NCBI RefSeq assembly: GCF_001439815.1
Contig: NZ_JYLM01000001.1
Coordinates: 496,001 to 560,000, forward strand
Direction: 5' to 3'
Length of the DNA stretch: 64,000 bases
Source of the DNA: Pseudomonas orientalis
GTDB taxonomy: Bacteria; Pseudomonadota; Gammaproteobacteria; Pseudomonadales; Pseudomonadaceae
Shown here: positions 19,288 through 27,795 of the stretch, one piece after another
How positions within the stretch are numbered: the first letter of the stretch is position 1
How the letters are laid out: every line of letters begins with the position of its first letter
Program-made: the position numbers and the translations under genes
Notes under the pieces: generated by a model
What the model saw: the letters and a program-made list of their open reading frames with translations, nothing else
The model's database searches: none
What the model was told of the DNA's origin: nothing

Positions 19288-20151
19288 ATGCTGGGTTTTT
19301 TCACGCAGATCGAAGACACGGAGGAGGTGCGCCAAGGCGACGTCATCCGCAAGGTGAATCCCACGAACGGGGAGACCGAGACGCTGGGGATCGTGATAAC
19401 GGCCGATTGCGACATTGCTCAGCGCAAGGCGGGTAACCGCTATACGTGGCTGGAAATTGTTCCCATGACAGCCTATGTGGAAGGTCCCTGGGCTCAAGAG
19501 CAGCTGCGAAAGCTCTCGGAAAAGCGTTCCAAAGGAGTACTGGAATATCTCAATGGCCAGATCCGCAAGCGGGATCTTGGTCTTACAGCGGTGACGCATG
19601 AGAATCTGGTGCTATGGCTGCGCAGTAAGTCGGCCGAAGAAATCTTGGCGAGCGTCACCGGCAAATCCCCTGCCGCAGATGACAAGCAGCTACGCAGCCT
19701 ACAGGCCTTCGCGCTAACGGTGAACTCCGACGAAACCCAGACCGCTTTCAGCCGGTTGAAAGGCGCCTGGAACCTCTACGGTACAGACGAAAAAACCCAA
19801 CAGGACAACGTACGAGATGCCTTCAAGGACAGCGGTGGCTTTCAGGATTATTTCGTGCTCCCGGAGCTGCCTCGACAGAGCGGTCTGGGTTTTGTGGTTA
19901 TGCTTCGTTCTATGTGGTCCATTATGGCCTCAGACTTGTACTTCACCGAGCAGGATGCGCGCATCCATGACCACCCGGACGCATTCCATCGCGTAGGGCG
20001 TCTCAACGATGGCATACGTTTCTCGATCACACAAAAGCTCGCATTCCTGTTTTCCCGTATCGGTATGCCTACGACCTTCGAATCCGCCTGCGAGACGGCG
20101 ACTGAGCTTACGGTCGAAGAATTCTTCAAGAAAAAACTCCAGGAGGCATGA
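19288..20151 (+). CDS. Unknown protein coupled to an SF1 helicase
   Basis: A 287-residue soluble protein. Near the N-terminus it has a beta-rich stretch, VRQGDVIRKVNP then GIVITADCDIAQ (residues about 34-44), followed by YTWLEIVPM. A Cys-Asp pair after a hydrophobic strand in this setting is conserved-looking and could be functional, but I do not recognise the family with confidence. The remainder is helical, then a C-terminal part with LGFVVMLRSMWSIMASDLYF. GGAGG lies 9 bases before the ATG. The last bases overlap the next gene's start region, and the AGGAGG of that gene lies inside this one, so the two are translated together and probably work as one system. Confidence 0.85.
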   Translation: MLGFFTQIEDTEEVRQGDVIRKVNPTNGETETLGIVITADCDIAQRKAGNRYTWLEIVPMTAYVEGPWAQEQLRKLSEKRSKGVLEYLNGQIRKRDLGLTAVTHENLVLWLRSKSAEEILASVTGKSPAADDKQLRSLQAFALTVNSDETQTAFSRLKGAWNLYGTDEKTQQDNVRDAFKDSGGFQDYFVLPELPRQSGLGFVVMLRSMWSIMASDLYFTEQDARIHDHPDAFHRVGRLNDGIRFSITQKLAFLFSRIGMPTTFESACETATELTVEEFFKKKLQEA

Positions 20152-20153
20152 CG

Positions 20154-22367
20154 ATGACGACGACCGTATCCGCTCTTGTCGTTGACCAGAGGGCGATCAG
20201 CATTCTGGACCGGGCGTTCGTAGAGGATGCTTGGCTGCAAAAGTTCGAAGTACCAGAGAACTCTGATGGGCTTCGCCGTGTGGAGGCGAATGGTATCGTC
20301 TACCTGCTTTCGGAAAATGCCGAACTCGAAGACGGCTACCTGGTGATCAACACTGGTGTTTTCGGGCCTGCTGCAGGCCTTGCTAGGCTACGCACCGCCT
20401 TTGAGCGAGTGATCCGTGTCGCGTTGCGCCACTTCGATCGCAACATAGCTATCCCTATCCAGTGGCAGCCTTATCACGCAGGGCCTCGACTTTCAGTTTT
20501 CGCACAGGCTTCCCGAGCCGCCCTGCAGCGAATTTACTTTGATCAATCGCCGGATGGCACCGGCAATCTCTACGCATTTGCTGTTACTAGCAACCCTGCT
20601 GATTTGGATGGAGTGCCAGAGGACGATGCGCTGTATCAGCGCGCAATTGAAGGTATCCCAGATGCCCTACTGGCCGACGCGCCCTCGCCTCCCCAAGTTG
20701 GTAACTTCGGGGTCCTACTGTCGGAGACCCTGGGCGTCCGGCTGGCAAGTGCGGGAACACTGGAGGAATGGTATCTGCATCGTTTGAACCGTGAGCAACG
20801 CGAATTCGTCGATCGACCGCATGACCGGCCGGTACGATTGCGTGGTGCAGCCGGTACCGGCAAGACACAATCGATGGTGGTGAAGTGCCTGCGCGATCTT
20901 TACTCTGACACAGAGGGCAATAAAACCTTCGCTTTCCTGACCCATAGCTCGGCATTGGCCCACACAGTCGTGCGTGGCATGCTCCACGCACTTGACCCCA
21001 CCGAACGCTGGACATCGTTGAAGTGCTCTTGCGAGCAGCCCAGACTTTGGATCGGTACGATCTACGAGCTTGCACAGGAGAAGTTAGGTTACGAGAAAAA
21101 GGGCCTGAGGCCCTTGTCGCTGGACGGTCGTGAAGGGCGCGAATTCCAGCGGATGCTCATTGAGCAGGCCATCGACCAGGTCGTGAAAGATGCTCGTATT
21201 GTGTTTGACCTGTTCCCCGGCTGTCCTGACTTCCAGGCGCGTTTGGTGAATCATGCAACCGACGCCACGCTCATTGACGAACTCATGAATGAGTTCGGCT
21301 GTGTGCTTGACCTGGAGTCGATCAAGAAGGACACCACCGAAGGCAACCGTTATGCGCGTGGGGGCTCCAGGGAGCTCTGGCAGATGGTTTTGCCCACCGA
21401 AGCCCACCGGCGCGTGGTGCTGGAGATTCATGACATCTACCGGGCGCTACTGCGTACTGAGCAGATGCTGAGCATGGACCAGATGATCGCCGACTTCGAT
21501 CGGTACATTGGTACCCATGAATGGGGGGCGCTGCGGGAGCGCGATGGCTTTGATCTGGTGTTCGTCGACGAATATCACTACTTTACCCGCGCCGAGGCAA
21601 TGTTGCTGCACAACCTGTTCAAGACGCGGGCGCAGATTTCCGGCCGATGGCCCTTACTCATGGCCTACGACATAAAGCAGGCCACAAACGACATCGCCAT
21701 CAGTGGTGGAATGGAGAGGTTCCGCAACCCGGGCGTTGGGGAGTCCGTATTGACTGAGCTTAAGCAGGTCTACCGTTCAACGCCGCAGATCACCGCGCTC
21801 CTGCGCGACCTGGACGCCGCTTTCCCAGCCATGGATTTGGAGGGCGAGTACGCGACTTACGTGGCCGAGTCGCAGCAGGAAAATGGCGAAACTCCGAGCC
21901 TAACCATATACGACACCGATATCAACTTGATTGACGGCGTCCTTGACCAGGCCATCCGCAGAGGGCGTAGCATTGATAGTGGCGGTAGCCAGGTGGCAGT
22001 GCTCTGTCTGAATGAGGCGCTATTCGACAAGATTCGTGTTGCCGGGAGGGTACGGGAAAGAGTCGTGGCGATAACCACCCGCGAAGACCTCAAGGAGTTA
22101 CGCAACGCCAAGAACAAGTGCGTCTTCAGCATGCCAGAATTTGTGGCAGGGTTGCAGTTCGACACTGTATTTCTCATCCATTCGGATAGCGCGGACTATG
22201 ACGAAGACCAAGGCCAGGGCTCGCGCCGCCGTTACGTTTCACGCGTCTACCTCGGAGCCAGCCGGGCAGCGCGCCAGGTCCTGATATCGAGCTCCAAGGA
22301 GCACGGTGGGCCCAGCCAACTTTTAGCTGCCCCGCTGGCCAACGGAACGTTGCAGCGCGTTAACTGA
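20154..22367 (+). CDS. SF1 (UvrD/Rep-like) helicase of an unknown two-gene system
   Basis: A 737-residue protein. The first 210 residues are unlike UvrD. Then come superfamily 1 motifs in order: Q motif LNREQREFVD, Walker A GAAGTGKT (residues 231-238), Walker B VFVDEYHYF (about 470-478), motif III LMAYDIKQA, motif IV QVYRSTPQ, motif V EFVAGLQFDTVFLI and motif VI RVYLGASRAARQVLI. All are recognisable, so ATPase and helicase activity is expected. The ATG preceded at 7 bases by AGGAGG was preferred over one 6 bases earlier, which overlaps the upstream stop. A strong terminator follows. The unusual N-terminal domain and the partner gene suggest a dedicated system, perhaps anti-phage or anti-plasmid; this is inference. 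Confidence 0.88.
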   Translation: MTTTVSALVVDQRAISILDRAFVEDAWLQKFEVPENSDGLRRVEANGIVYLLSENAELEDGYLVINTGVFGPAAGLARLRTAFERVIRVALRHFDRNIAIPIQWQPYHAGPRLSVFAQASRAALQRIYFDQSPDGTGNLYAFAVTSNPADLDGVPEDDALYQRAIEGIPDALLADAPSPPQVGNFGVLLSETLGVRLASAGTLEEWYLHRLNREQREFVDRPHDRPVRLRGAAGTGKTQSMVVKCLRDLYSDTEGNKTFAFLTHSSALAHTVVRGMLHALDPTERWTSLKCSCEQPRLWIGTIYELAQEKLGYEKKGLRPLSLDGREGREFQRMLIEQAIDQVVKDARIVFDLFPGCPDFQARLVNHATDATLIDELMNEFGCVLDLESIKKDTTEGNRYARGGSRELWQMVLPTEAHRRVVLEIHDIYRALLRTEQMLSMDQMIADFDRYIGTHEWGALRERDGFDLVFVDEYHYFTRAEAMLLHNLFKTRAQISGRWPLLMAYDIKQATNDIAISGGMERFRNPGVGESVLTELKQVYRSTPQITALLRDLDAAFPAMDLEGEYATYVAESQQENGETPSLTIYDTDINLIDGVLDQAIRRGRSIDSGGSQVAVLCLNEALFDKIRVAGRVRERVVAITTREDLKELRNAKNKCVFSMPEFVAGLQFDTVFLIHSDSADYDEDQGQGSRRRYVSRVYLGASRAARQVLISSSKEHGGPSQLLAAPLANGTLQRVN

Positions 22368-22397
22368 CGTTCCTCGGGTCGGTACATCGCTGACAAG

Positions 22398-22430
22398 CAA
22401 AAGGGCCCGCTCGGGCCCTTTTGTTTTTCT
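22398..22430 (+). terminator. Intrinsic terminator of the helicase unit
   Basis: A perfect hairpin (arms CAAAAGGGCCCG and CGGGCCCTTTTG, two-base loop) followed by TTTTTCT. It closes the two-gene unit. Confidence 0.9.
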
Positions 22431-22454
22431 CGCGCGGTGTTGCAGTAAGTTCAC

Positions 22455-22688
22455 CTAGTCCTTGAAATTTTTCCGGGCCTGAACGAGGGGGACATTGGCG
22501 GCCGGGATCTTGATCGTTTTACCGGTTTGTGGGTTGCGATCGATCCTGGCCGATCGCGCACGCACTGAGAAGATGCCGAAGCCAACCAGCGGAACGTCAT
22601 TCCCACGCTATCACGCGACCGGCTTCGGACTGACTCATGCTGGTGCGTTCGGCGACGTCGTTAATAACCAACTTTCCGTAAACACCAT
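22455..22688 (-). pseudogene. Degenerate HU/IHF-family DNA-binding protein gene
   Basis: Read on the reverse strand, one frame gives the N-terminal half of an HU protein (VINDVAERTSMSQSEAGRVI) and another frame gives the C-terminal half ([18 protein letters not shown], then [19 protein letters not shown] and ending in NFKD before TAG). Between them the segment that should form the second helix and first strand, about 15-20 residues, is missing and the frame is shifted; no proper start is seen. HU binds and bends DNA without sequence specificity. The Arg-Asn-Pro-Gln-Thr-Gly DNA-binding arm tip is preserved. This is a decayed copy beside the helicase module. Confidence 0.8.
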
Positions 22689-22980
22689 AGTGGGCTCGCT
22701 TGTAAACTATTCCAGAGGCCTGCTTGTCACTCCGTAAGTGGCGGGAAGCGGTCGCTCTTGAACGGCTGCTTCTGGCCGATAGCTGCCAGTCACCCAGCAG
22801 CTTCTGCCAACGCTCATTTCCTCTGAGAAATAAATGAGTTCCCTTTTGTGCCCCTTACCGCTTCGAAACCGGGTGGCGCCAGGTGATTAAACACCGCCTC
22901 CTACAAAACGCAGCCGCAACTGTTGGCGCTGCAGATCATGCGTGGATTCCCTGTTATGGATCGCGGTAACCGTAGCGATT
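22689..22980. other. Intergenic region with a degenerate repeat
   Basis: No gene seen. Around 22748-22795 it contains AACGGCTGCTTCTGGCCGAT and neighbouring sequence of the dispersed repeat family also found near 14890, 23485 and 24580. Confidence 0.5.
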
Positions 22981-23448
22981 TCAGGCGGGGGGATCCAGCA
23001 GGAAAATCAGGCGCGGCTCGATGCTGTCGGGTTGTATCTCGAGAATTGCCAGCGTGACCGGCAATTTGAAACGCCGAGGGCCGGCGCTACCAGGGTTCAC
23101 GTATAGACGATCGCCGCGCCATTCTATGCGCGGTTTGTGGGAATGGCCGGTGATGATGAGCTTTATGTCTGGATCTACATCGGCGGGGACGTCGGCGATG
23201 TCGTGGATAAGGAGAGTATGCCAGCCGTTAAGAGTGCAGGTCAGAAGGTCGGGGAGGTCTTTGGCCCATGGACTGGTGAGATCATTGTTGCCGCGCACGG
23301 CGTGGACGGGAGCAATTTTGGACAACTGGACGAGGATGTCCGGGTTGCCGATGTCGCCGGCGTGGATGATCAGGTCACAGCCTTGGAGCGCGCCGATGGC
23401 TTCGGAGCGGAGAAGATTGTGAGTGTCGGATATTAGGGCGGTTTTCAT
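22981..23448 (-). CDS. YfcE/MJ0936-type metallophosphoesterase
   Basis: A 155-residue cytoplasmic phosphodiesterase. The metal-binding motifs of the family appear in order: SDTHN at the N-terminus, HAGDIG, VRGNND, ITGHSHKP and NPGSAGPRR. The family hydrolyses phosphodiester bonds with two metal ions; the physiological substrate is usually unknown. The ATG at MKTALISDTH was chosen because GGAG stands 9 bases upstream and the family begins directly with the first metal motif; an upstream ATG would add 23 unrelated residues. Confidence 0.9.
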   Translation of the reverse strand: MKTALISDTHNLLRSEAIGALQGCDLIIHAGDIGNPDILVQLSKIAPVHAVRGNNDLTSPWAKDLPDLLTCTLNGWHTLLIHDIADVPADVDPDIKLIITGHSHKPRIEWRGDRLYVNPGSAGPRRFKLPVTLAILEIQPDSIEPRLIFLLDPPA

Positions 23449-23764
23449 GGGCCAATTCTCCGTGGACGTTTCGGGTAGGAGTGACTGTTTTCGACCCAGA
23501 GCAGCCGGTGATGGCATGCATAAAATAACCGAAAGTTACCAGTCAGTAGCTTATCCCGACGGTAGCCGATAATCCCTTCTCATCACATTTGCGATATGAA
23601 CGGAGCCATCTTGCGGGCTGATGGTGAGCGCGGGACTCAATGTCTTGCGGCCTATTTCATTGTGTCTATCACTGCCGGCGCTCTACACGCCCGGCGCATC
23701 GAGCCTGCGTTGAGCTACTTGCGCTGCAACTGCTGCCGGATTGTTTCATTCGAAAGGTCAGGAC
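23449..23764. other. Intergenic region
   Basis: No gene seen. At about 23478-23515 lies GTGACTGTTTTCGACCCAGA and following bases, another member of the degenerate dispersed repeat family. Confidence 0.45.
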
Positions 23765-24370
23765 TTAGGATGCGGTTGAGCGATTCTTTCCCTGAGTACA
23801 TGGATTAAAAATCTCCCGAATACTCTCGCTTGTGCCTACATAGGCTTTGGTACCTGGTACCGCCACAGCCGAGTAATTCTTGCGATCGGTGACCCGAATA
23901 AAATTGCCTTGCGCAGCCGTGAAGCTCTCAGTGCTCGGCGGCACCAACACGCTCAGGAACTGGGCTTTCTTGTCGAGGGCCAAGGCACCTCTTACGGTAA
24001 TGGGCGCCAGCATGGCTGCCCAATGTTCACTGAACAGGTAGAAGGTATCGGCTGCGTCTCTGCCACTTTGCAGGTGGGCACACTGCACATCACTTGCTTT
24101 GATGACTTCAGCTTGCTGGTAAATACCGCCCTTATACAGGGCCAGCACTAGCTTGTTCTTCGTCAGCACACCCAAGCCTTGCGTGGCTCTACACACGTGC
24201 AAATCACCATAGGGAAATAAGCACCAGTTGGTTTCGGTGATGGTGACGATTTCGTCTGCGCTGAGCTTCAGGTCGCGTTCAATATTGGCGCGGTCTTGCG
24301 GGGTTTCGTAAGGGATGGCGCATGCACTCAATAGCGCTGCGAGAGTCAGGGCGAGTAGTGGGGTTCTCAT
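23765..24370 (-). CDS. Putative lipoprotein of unknown function
   Basis: A 201-residue protein with a lipoprotein signal: a short basic start, a hydrophobic run, and the lipobox LLSAC, after which the mature protein begins with CAIPYETPQD. The body has two Cys near the start (NWCLFPYGDLHVC) that may form a disulphide and no recognised domain. AAAGGA precedes the ATG, which follows an in-frame TTG. It should be anchored in the outer or inner membrane facing the periplasm. Confidence 0.8.
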   Translation of the reverse strand: MRTPLLALTLAALLSACAIPYETPQDRANIERDLKLSADEIVTITETNWCLFPYGDLHVCRATQGLGVLTKNKLVLALYKGGIYQQAEVIKASDVQCAHLQSGRDAADTFYLFSEHWAAMLAPITVRGALALDKKAQFLSVLVPPSTESFTAAQGNFIRVTDRKNYSAVAVPGTKAYVGTSESIREIFNPCTQGKNRSTAS

Positions 24371-24698
24371 CAAGCGTCCTTTGCTGCTGGAAATTACATG
24401 TCAATGACGAATATTTTTACGGATATACAGATCGCGCTGAGTTTAAAGCGCTGTTGGAGAATCTGCTAAAACTCTTCGTTTGAATTTCTCGATACCTAGC
24501 GTGCGAATGAGGTCCTTTTTTTGCCAGATGCCACGTCATGCGTTGGCGTCAAAAAGCAGTTATCGTGAGAATTGCTCTCGGCCGAAAACTGCGCAGTTGC
24601 GTCATTCGAACCAGCCATCAAAAGCAAATCGCCAAGTCGTCGTACGTGCGTACAACGACGCGGCGATTAAAGGGGCTTTCGCGTCGGGTGCTTGAAGA
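24371..24698. other. Intergenic region
   Basis: No supported gene. Between about 24565 and 24612 lies TTGCTCTCGGCCGAAAACTG and flanking bases of the dispersed degenerate repeat family. Confidence 0.45.
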
Positions 24699-24911
24699 TC
24701 AGCCAGCGCACGGCACTTCGCGGTCAAGCAGTCTGGCGGTGAGCAGTACGCCCAGTTCGCTCAGTTGGTGGATCGCCAGGGCGATGTCGCGGTGTTTGCC
24801 GTTGAGGTCTTCGGACAGGTCGAGTAGCAGGGTGCTGACGCTGGTGAAGGTTTCGTAGCTGTTGGTGATGAGGGTTTCGTGGGTGGCGTTGGAGGCGACG
24901 GTGAATAGCAT
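24699..24911 (-). CDS. Small DUF6124-like protein
   Basis: A 70-residue helical protein (ETFTSVSTLLLDLSEDLNG, HRDIALAIHQLSELGVLLTA). The pattern of a short strand, then a helix ending in DL, then a long helix around HQLSELG matches the C-terminal half of the small DUF6124/DUF3077-type proteins common in Pseudomonas, which have no known function. The usual N-terminal 40 residues are absent, yet a good AGGA site precedes this ATG, so the short form seems to be the real one. It is preceded by a long structured leader. Confidence 0.65.
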   Translation of the reverse strand: MLFTVASNATHETLITNSYETFTSVSTLLLDLSEDLNGKHRDIALAIHQLSELGVLLTARLLDREVPCAG

Positions 24912-24929
24912 GTTTGAATTCCTGAGTGT

Positions 24930-25120
24930 GGCTACCGCCCTTTAGCTACTAAACAGAAGGGTGGCAGCTGTGCGCAGGTTAGTAGACCGGGGAATCCAAA
25001 CGAAAGCCGGCGCACCCGAAGGTGCCCTGCGCACAGCCACCATCAAGTACAGACAGGAATGTCTGATTGATGCAGCTCATGCACTTTTGTTTGGATAAAC
25101 CTTCAGGCTACTAAACCCGA
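24930..25120 (-). promoter_or_regulatory. Structured 5' leader of the DUF6124-like gene
   Basis: On the reverse strand the 190 bases before the small gene fold into a long stem: GTGGCTGTGCGCAGG (25026-25040) pairs with CCTGCGCACAGCTGCCAC (24961-24978) with a three-base bulge. Inside it is a small hairpin GCACC-TTCG-GGTGC, an ultra-stable UUCG tetraloop. The motif TTTAGTAGC occurs on both flanks, and an inverted form (GGTCTACTAACC) lies in between. A further hairpin AGACA/TGTCT lies upstream. This looks like a conserved RNA element or a mobile repeat; its action is unknown. Confidence 0.6.
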
Positions 25121-25266
25121 TCGCCGAGACATTCAGCGACCGAGCCACCTTAATAACGGCCATCCCAGCGCACAAGCTGGCGGATTCTGACCCATGCGTA
25201 GGCAAGGGAGCAAGGCGTTGCAGGGGGTTGGGATTTTTCCTGCGGGCTTCGGCGCGTCTGGTCGGG

Positions 25267-25623
25267 TCAGTGGCGCGCCAGCCGCGCACGCCAGTCGCCC
25301 GCGTGTTGCAGGCGGCAGTCTTCTTCGCAATCAAAGTGCACGCAGCGCTCCATCGGCAGGGGCGGCACGTCCGCTTCGTGCAGAGCCGTGGCGGTCAGTT
25401 CGCGCATGCGTTGATCGGCACCGCAACTGAGGGCAAGTGCCTTGTTGGCGCGGGTGTCGAATACCCAGGTCACGCGCAGGCTTTGCGGGAAGGCGCTGTA
25501 GTCGACGGTGTGGGTCAGCCAGTCGAAGCCTAAGATTTCGGCTTTGGCGGTTTCGCAGGCGTCGGTGAGGGCGGCGGTCAGTTGGCGTTCGAGGCGGGCG
25601 CAGTCGCGTTTGGTCAGCGGCAT
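25267..25623 (-). CDS. Conserved hypothetical protein
   Basis: A 118-residue soluble protein with a mixed helix/strand composition (LTKRDCARLERQLTAALTDA, then LRVTWVFDTRANKALAL and RMRELTATALHEA). Two Cys near the C-terminus in HFDCEEDC could bind metal. GGAG stands 5 bases before the ATG. Homologues are sometimes labelled as Fis-like regulators, but I see no Fis-type helix-turn-helix and do not support that name. It is divergent from the nucleotidyltransferase-like gene. Confidence 0.75.
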   Translation of the reverse strand: MPLTKRDCARLERQLTAALTDACETAKAEILGFDWLTHTVDYSAFPQSLRVTWVFDTRANKALALSCGADQRMRELTATALHEADVPPLPMERCVHFDCEEDCRLQHAGDWRARLARH

Positions 25624-25746
25624 CGGGGCTCCGGTTGTGCGTGGGGGCTTGCGTGCATCATACCGGCAGTCGCGTTTCGAGCGGTGTCACCGTTCACCGT
25701 GCTGTTGTAGAGTCGAGCGCACCGCACTGATTACCCAGGAATCTTC

Positions 25747-26310
25747 ATGACATTGACCGTCAATACCTTCCTCGACCTGGCCATGGCCAACCCCGTCAAC
25801 GTTGAGATCACCGCGCGCTTGCCGGCCTTGGAGGTGGCGCAGTGCATGCTGACGGCGGGCTGTCTGTTCCAGGCGGTGTGGAATCATCAGGCGCAGCGGC
25901 CGGCGGAGGCGGGGGTGAAGGACTATGACGTGTTTTACTTCGATGAGGACCTGTCCTACGCGGCGGAGGATGCGGTGATTCGAAGAGCCGAGGCGTTGTT
26001 CAAGGACCTGGGCGTCAGCGTGGAGGTCAAGAACCAGGCGCGCGTTCATCTCTGGTATGGGCAGCGCTTTGGCCGGCCATACCCGCAGTTGCAGTCGGCC
26101 CGGCAGGGGGTGGACCGGTATCTGGTGGCGGGTACGTGCATCGCTTTGGACATTGCCACCGGTGAGGTGTACGCGCCCTATGGGTTGGCGGATGTGGAGC
26201 AGGGGCTGCTGCGGATCAATCCGCTGCATCCGGAGCCGCAATTGTTTGCTGAAAAGGCCAGAAGTTATCAGGTGCGCTGGCCTTGGCTCAGGATTGTGGA
26301 GCCGGACTGA
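25747..26310 (+). CDS. Nucleotidyltransferase-like protein (DUF925 family)
   Basis: A 187-residue cytoplasmic protein. AGCLFQAVWN followed by VKDYDVFYFDEDLSY (about residues 50-70) is the DxD-type metal site of the small nucleotidyltransferase family formerly called DUF925, and the conserved VHLWYGQRFG and LVAGTCIALDIATGEVYAPYG follow. The reaction has not been defined. Length is normal for the family, and AGGA precedes the ATG. It is convergent with chrA. Confidence 0.82.
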   Translation: MTLTVNTFLDLAMANPVNVEITARLPALEVAQCMLTAGCLFQAVWNHQAQRPAEAGVKDYDVFYFDEDLSYAAEDAVIRRAEALFKDLGVSVEVKNQARVHLWYGQRFGRPYPQLQSARQGVDRYLVAGTCIALDIATGEVYAPYGLADVEQGLLRINPLHPEPQLFAEKARSYQVRWPWLRIVEPD

Positions 26311-26425
26311 GACCAGGGCGATGCGCGGGCTGCGGTTTGAAGGGCGACCGAGGCGATCCCATCGCAGCCTCGCTGGGGCTCGACAGCTCCCACCTTTGAT
26401 CTCAGCCGCCTCCCAGGTTCAGCAG

Positions 26426-27640
26426 CTATCCGATTACGGCACTTGCTGCGACTACCAGCCACGGTGGCAGCTTCCAGACCATCAACGCCGCGAGGGCGAG
26501 CAGGGCGAAGGCGAGGTCGTAGAGGGTGAAAATTGCGCTGGTCCACACCGGTTGATACAGCGCCGCCAGTAACAGGCCCACCACCGCTGCGTTCACGCCG
26601 GCCAGTGCGGCTTGCGTGCGCGGGCTTCGGCGCAGGCTGGCCCAGAAGGGCAGTGCGCCGAAGATCAGCAGAAACGACGGCGCGAAGATCGCCAGCAGGG
26701 CGATCAGGCCGCCCAACCAGCCGGTCGGGGCGTGGCTCATCGAGGCGCCAAGGAACGCGGCGAAGGTGAACAATGGGCCGGGCACGGCTTGGGTGGCGCC
26801 GTAGCCGGCGAGGAACAGGTCGTTGCTTACCCAGTGCGTGGGCACCACTTGGGCTTGCAGCAACGGCAACACCACGTGACCGCCGCCGAAGACCAGTGAG
26901 CCGGTGCGGTAGAAAGCATCGACCAGGGCGAGCGTGGGGTGGGTGACCCAGTCGGCAAGGATCGGCAAGCCCACCAGCAACAGCAGGAACAGCGCCAGCC
27001 ACAGCGTTGCGGTGCGGCGGCTGATGGCGATGGGCAGCGCGTCGGGCTCTGGGTGGGTCTCGGGCTTGAACAGCAGCAGGCCGGCCACGCCTGCTGTGGC
27101 GATGACCGCGACCTGACTCCAGGCGGACGGTTCCAGCAGCACCAGGGCGGTAGCGCCCAGCATCAGTGTGATCCGCGCCCAGCCGCGACACAGGTTGCGC
27201 GCCATGCCCCACACGGCCTGCGCCACCACCGCCACGGCGACCACTTTAAGGCCATGCAGCACGCCATTCGGAAGGGCGGCGCCATAACGCGACAGGCCCA
27301 GGGCAAACAGGATCAGGGCGATGGCCGACGGCAAGGTGAACCCGGCCCAGGCTGCCGCCGCGCCAGCATATCCTGCGCGCGACAGGCCCAAAGCGATGCC
27401 GACCTGGCTGCTGGCCGGGCCGGGCAGGAATTGGCACAGGGCGACCAGTTCGGCGTAGCTGCGCTCGCTGAGCCAACGCCGGCGGGTGACGAACTCTTCG
27501 CGAAAATAGCCCAGGTGCGCAATCGGCCCGCCAAAGGAGGTGAGGCCCAGGCGCAGGAAGATCAGGAACACAGACCAGGGCGTGCTGCGGTGAGTGGAAG
27601 CCAAGAGGGGGCGCTCTGATGAGGTGGTTGAACTGGGCAA
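26426..27640 (-). CDS. chrA: Chromate transporter ChrA
   Basis: About 404 residues forming two homologous CHR domains. The N-terminal one carries RLGLTSFGGPIAHLGYFR and LCQFLPGPASSQVGIALG; the second repeats the pattern with FGGGHVVLPLLQAQV and FLAGYGATQAVPGPLFTFAA. ChrA exports chromate from the cytoplasm using the proton gradient. The start is uncertain. I place it at a TTG because homologues as I recall them begin about 30 residues before the first membrane segment; an in-frame ATG 36 codons upstream (27748) also exists but adds atypical sequence. Confidence 0.88.
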   Translation of the reverse strand: MPSSTTSSERPLLASTHRSTPWSVFLIFLRLGLTSFGGPIAHLGYFREEFVTRRRWLSERSYAELVALCQFLPGPASSQVGIALGLSRAGYAGAAAAWAGFTLPSAIALILFALGLSRYGAALPNGVLHGLKVVAVAVVAQAVWGMARNLCRGWARITLMLGATALVLLEPSAWSQVAVIATAGVAGLLLFKPETHPEPDALPIAISRRTATLWLALFLLLLVGLPILADWVTHPTLALVDAFYRTGSLVFGGGHVVLPLLQAQVVPTHWVSNDLFLAGYGATQAVPGPLFTFAAFLGASMSHAPTGWLGGLIALLAIFAPSFLLIFGALPFWASLRRSPRTQAALAGVNAAVVGLLLAALYQPVWTSAIFTLYDLAFALLALAALMVWKLPPWLVVAASAVIG

Positions 27641-27795
27641 CGTGCGGTGGTGTGGCCACCTTACCCATTTTTCATGACGCGCAGAAGAGATGGCCTGGCT
27701 GTCATTTTTGCCGCGTATAGGGAATTTATGCGCGCCCGTTCGAGTCACTGAAAAACACAGTGTTGCTTTCCACCATTGCCCCTCAAGGACCGACC

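Noticed and set aside
25077..25334. An 85-codon reverse frame ending in VYPNKSA
   Set aside because: Runs through the structured repeat and the neighbouring gene's end; similar frames recur with this repeat, so it is better explained as repeat sequence than as a protein.
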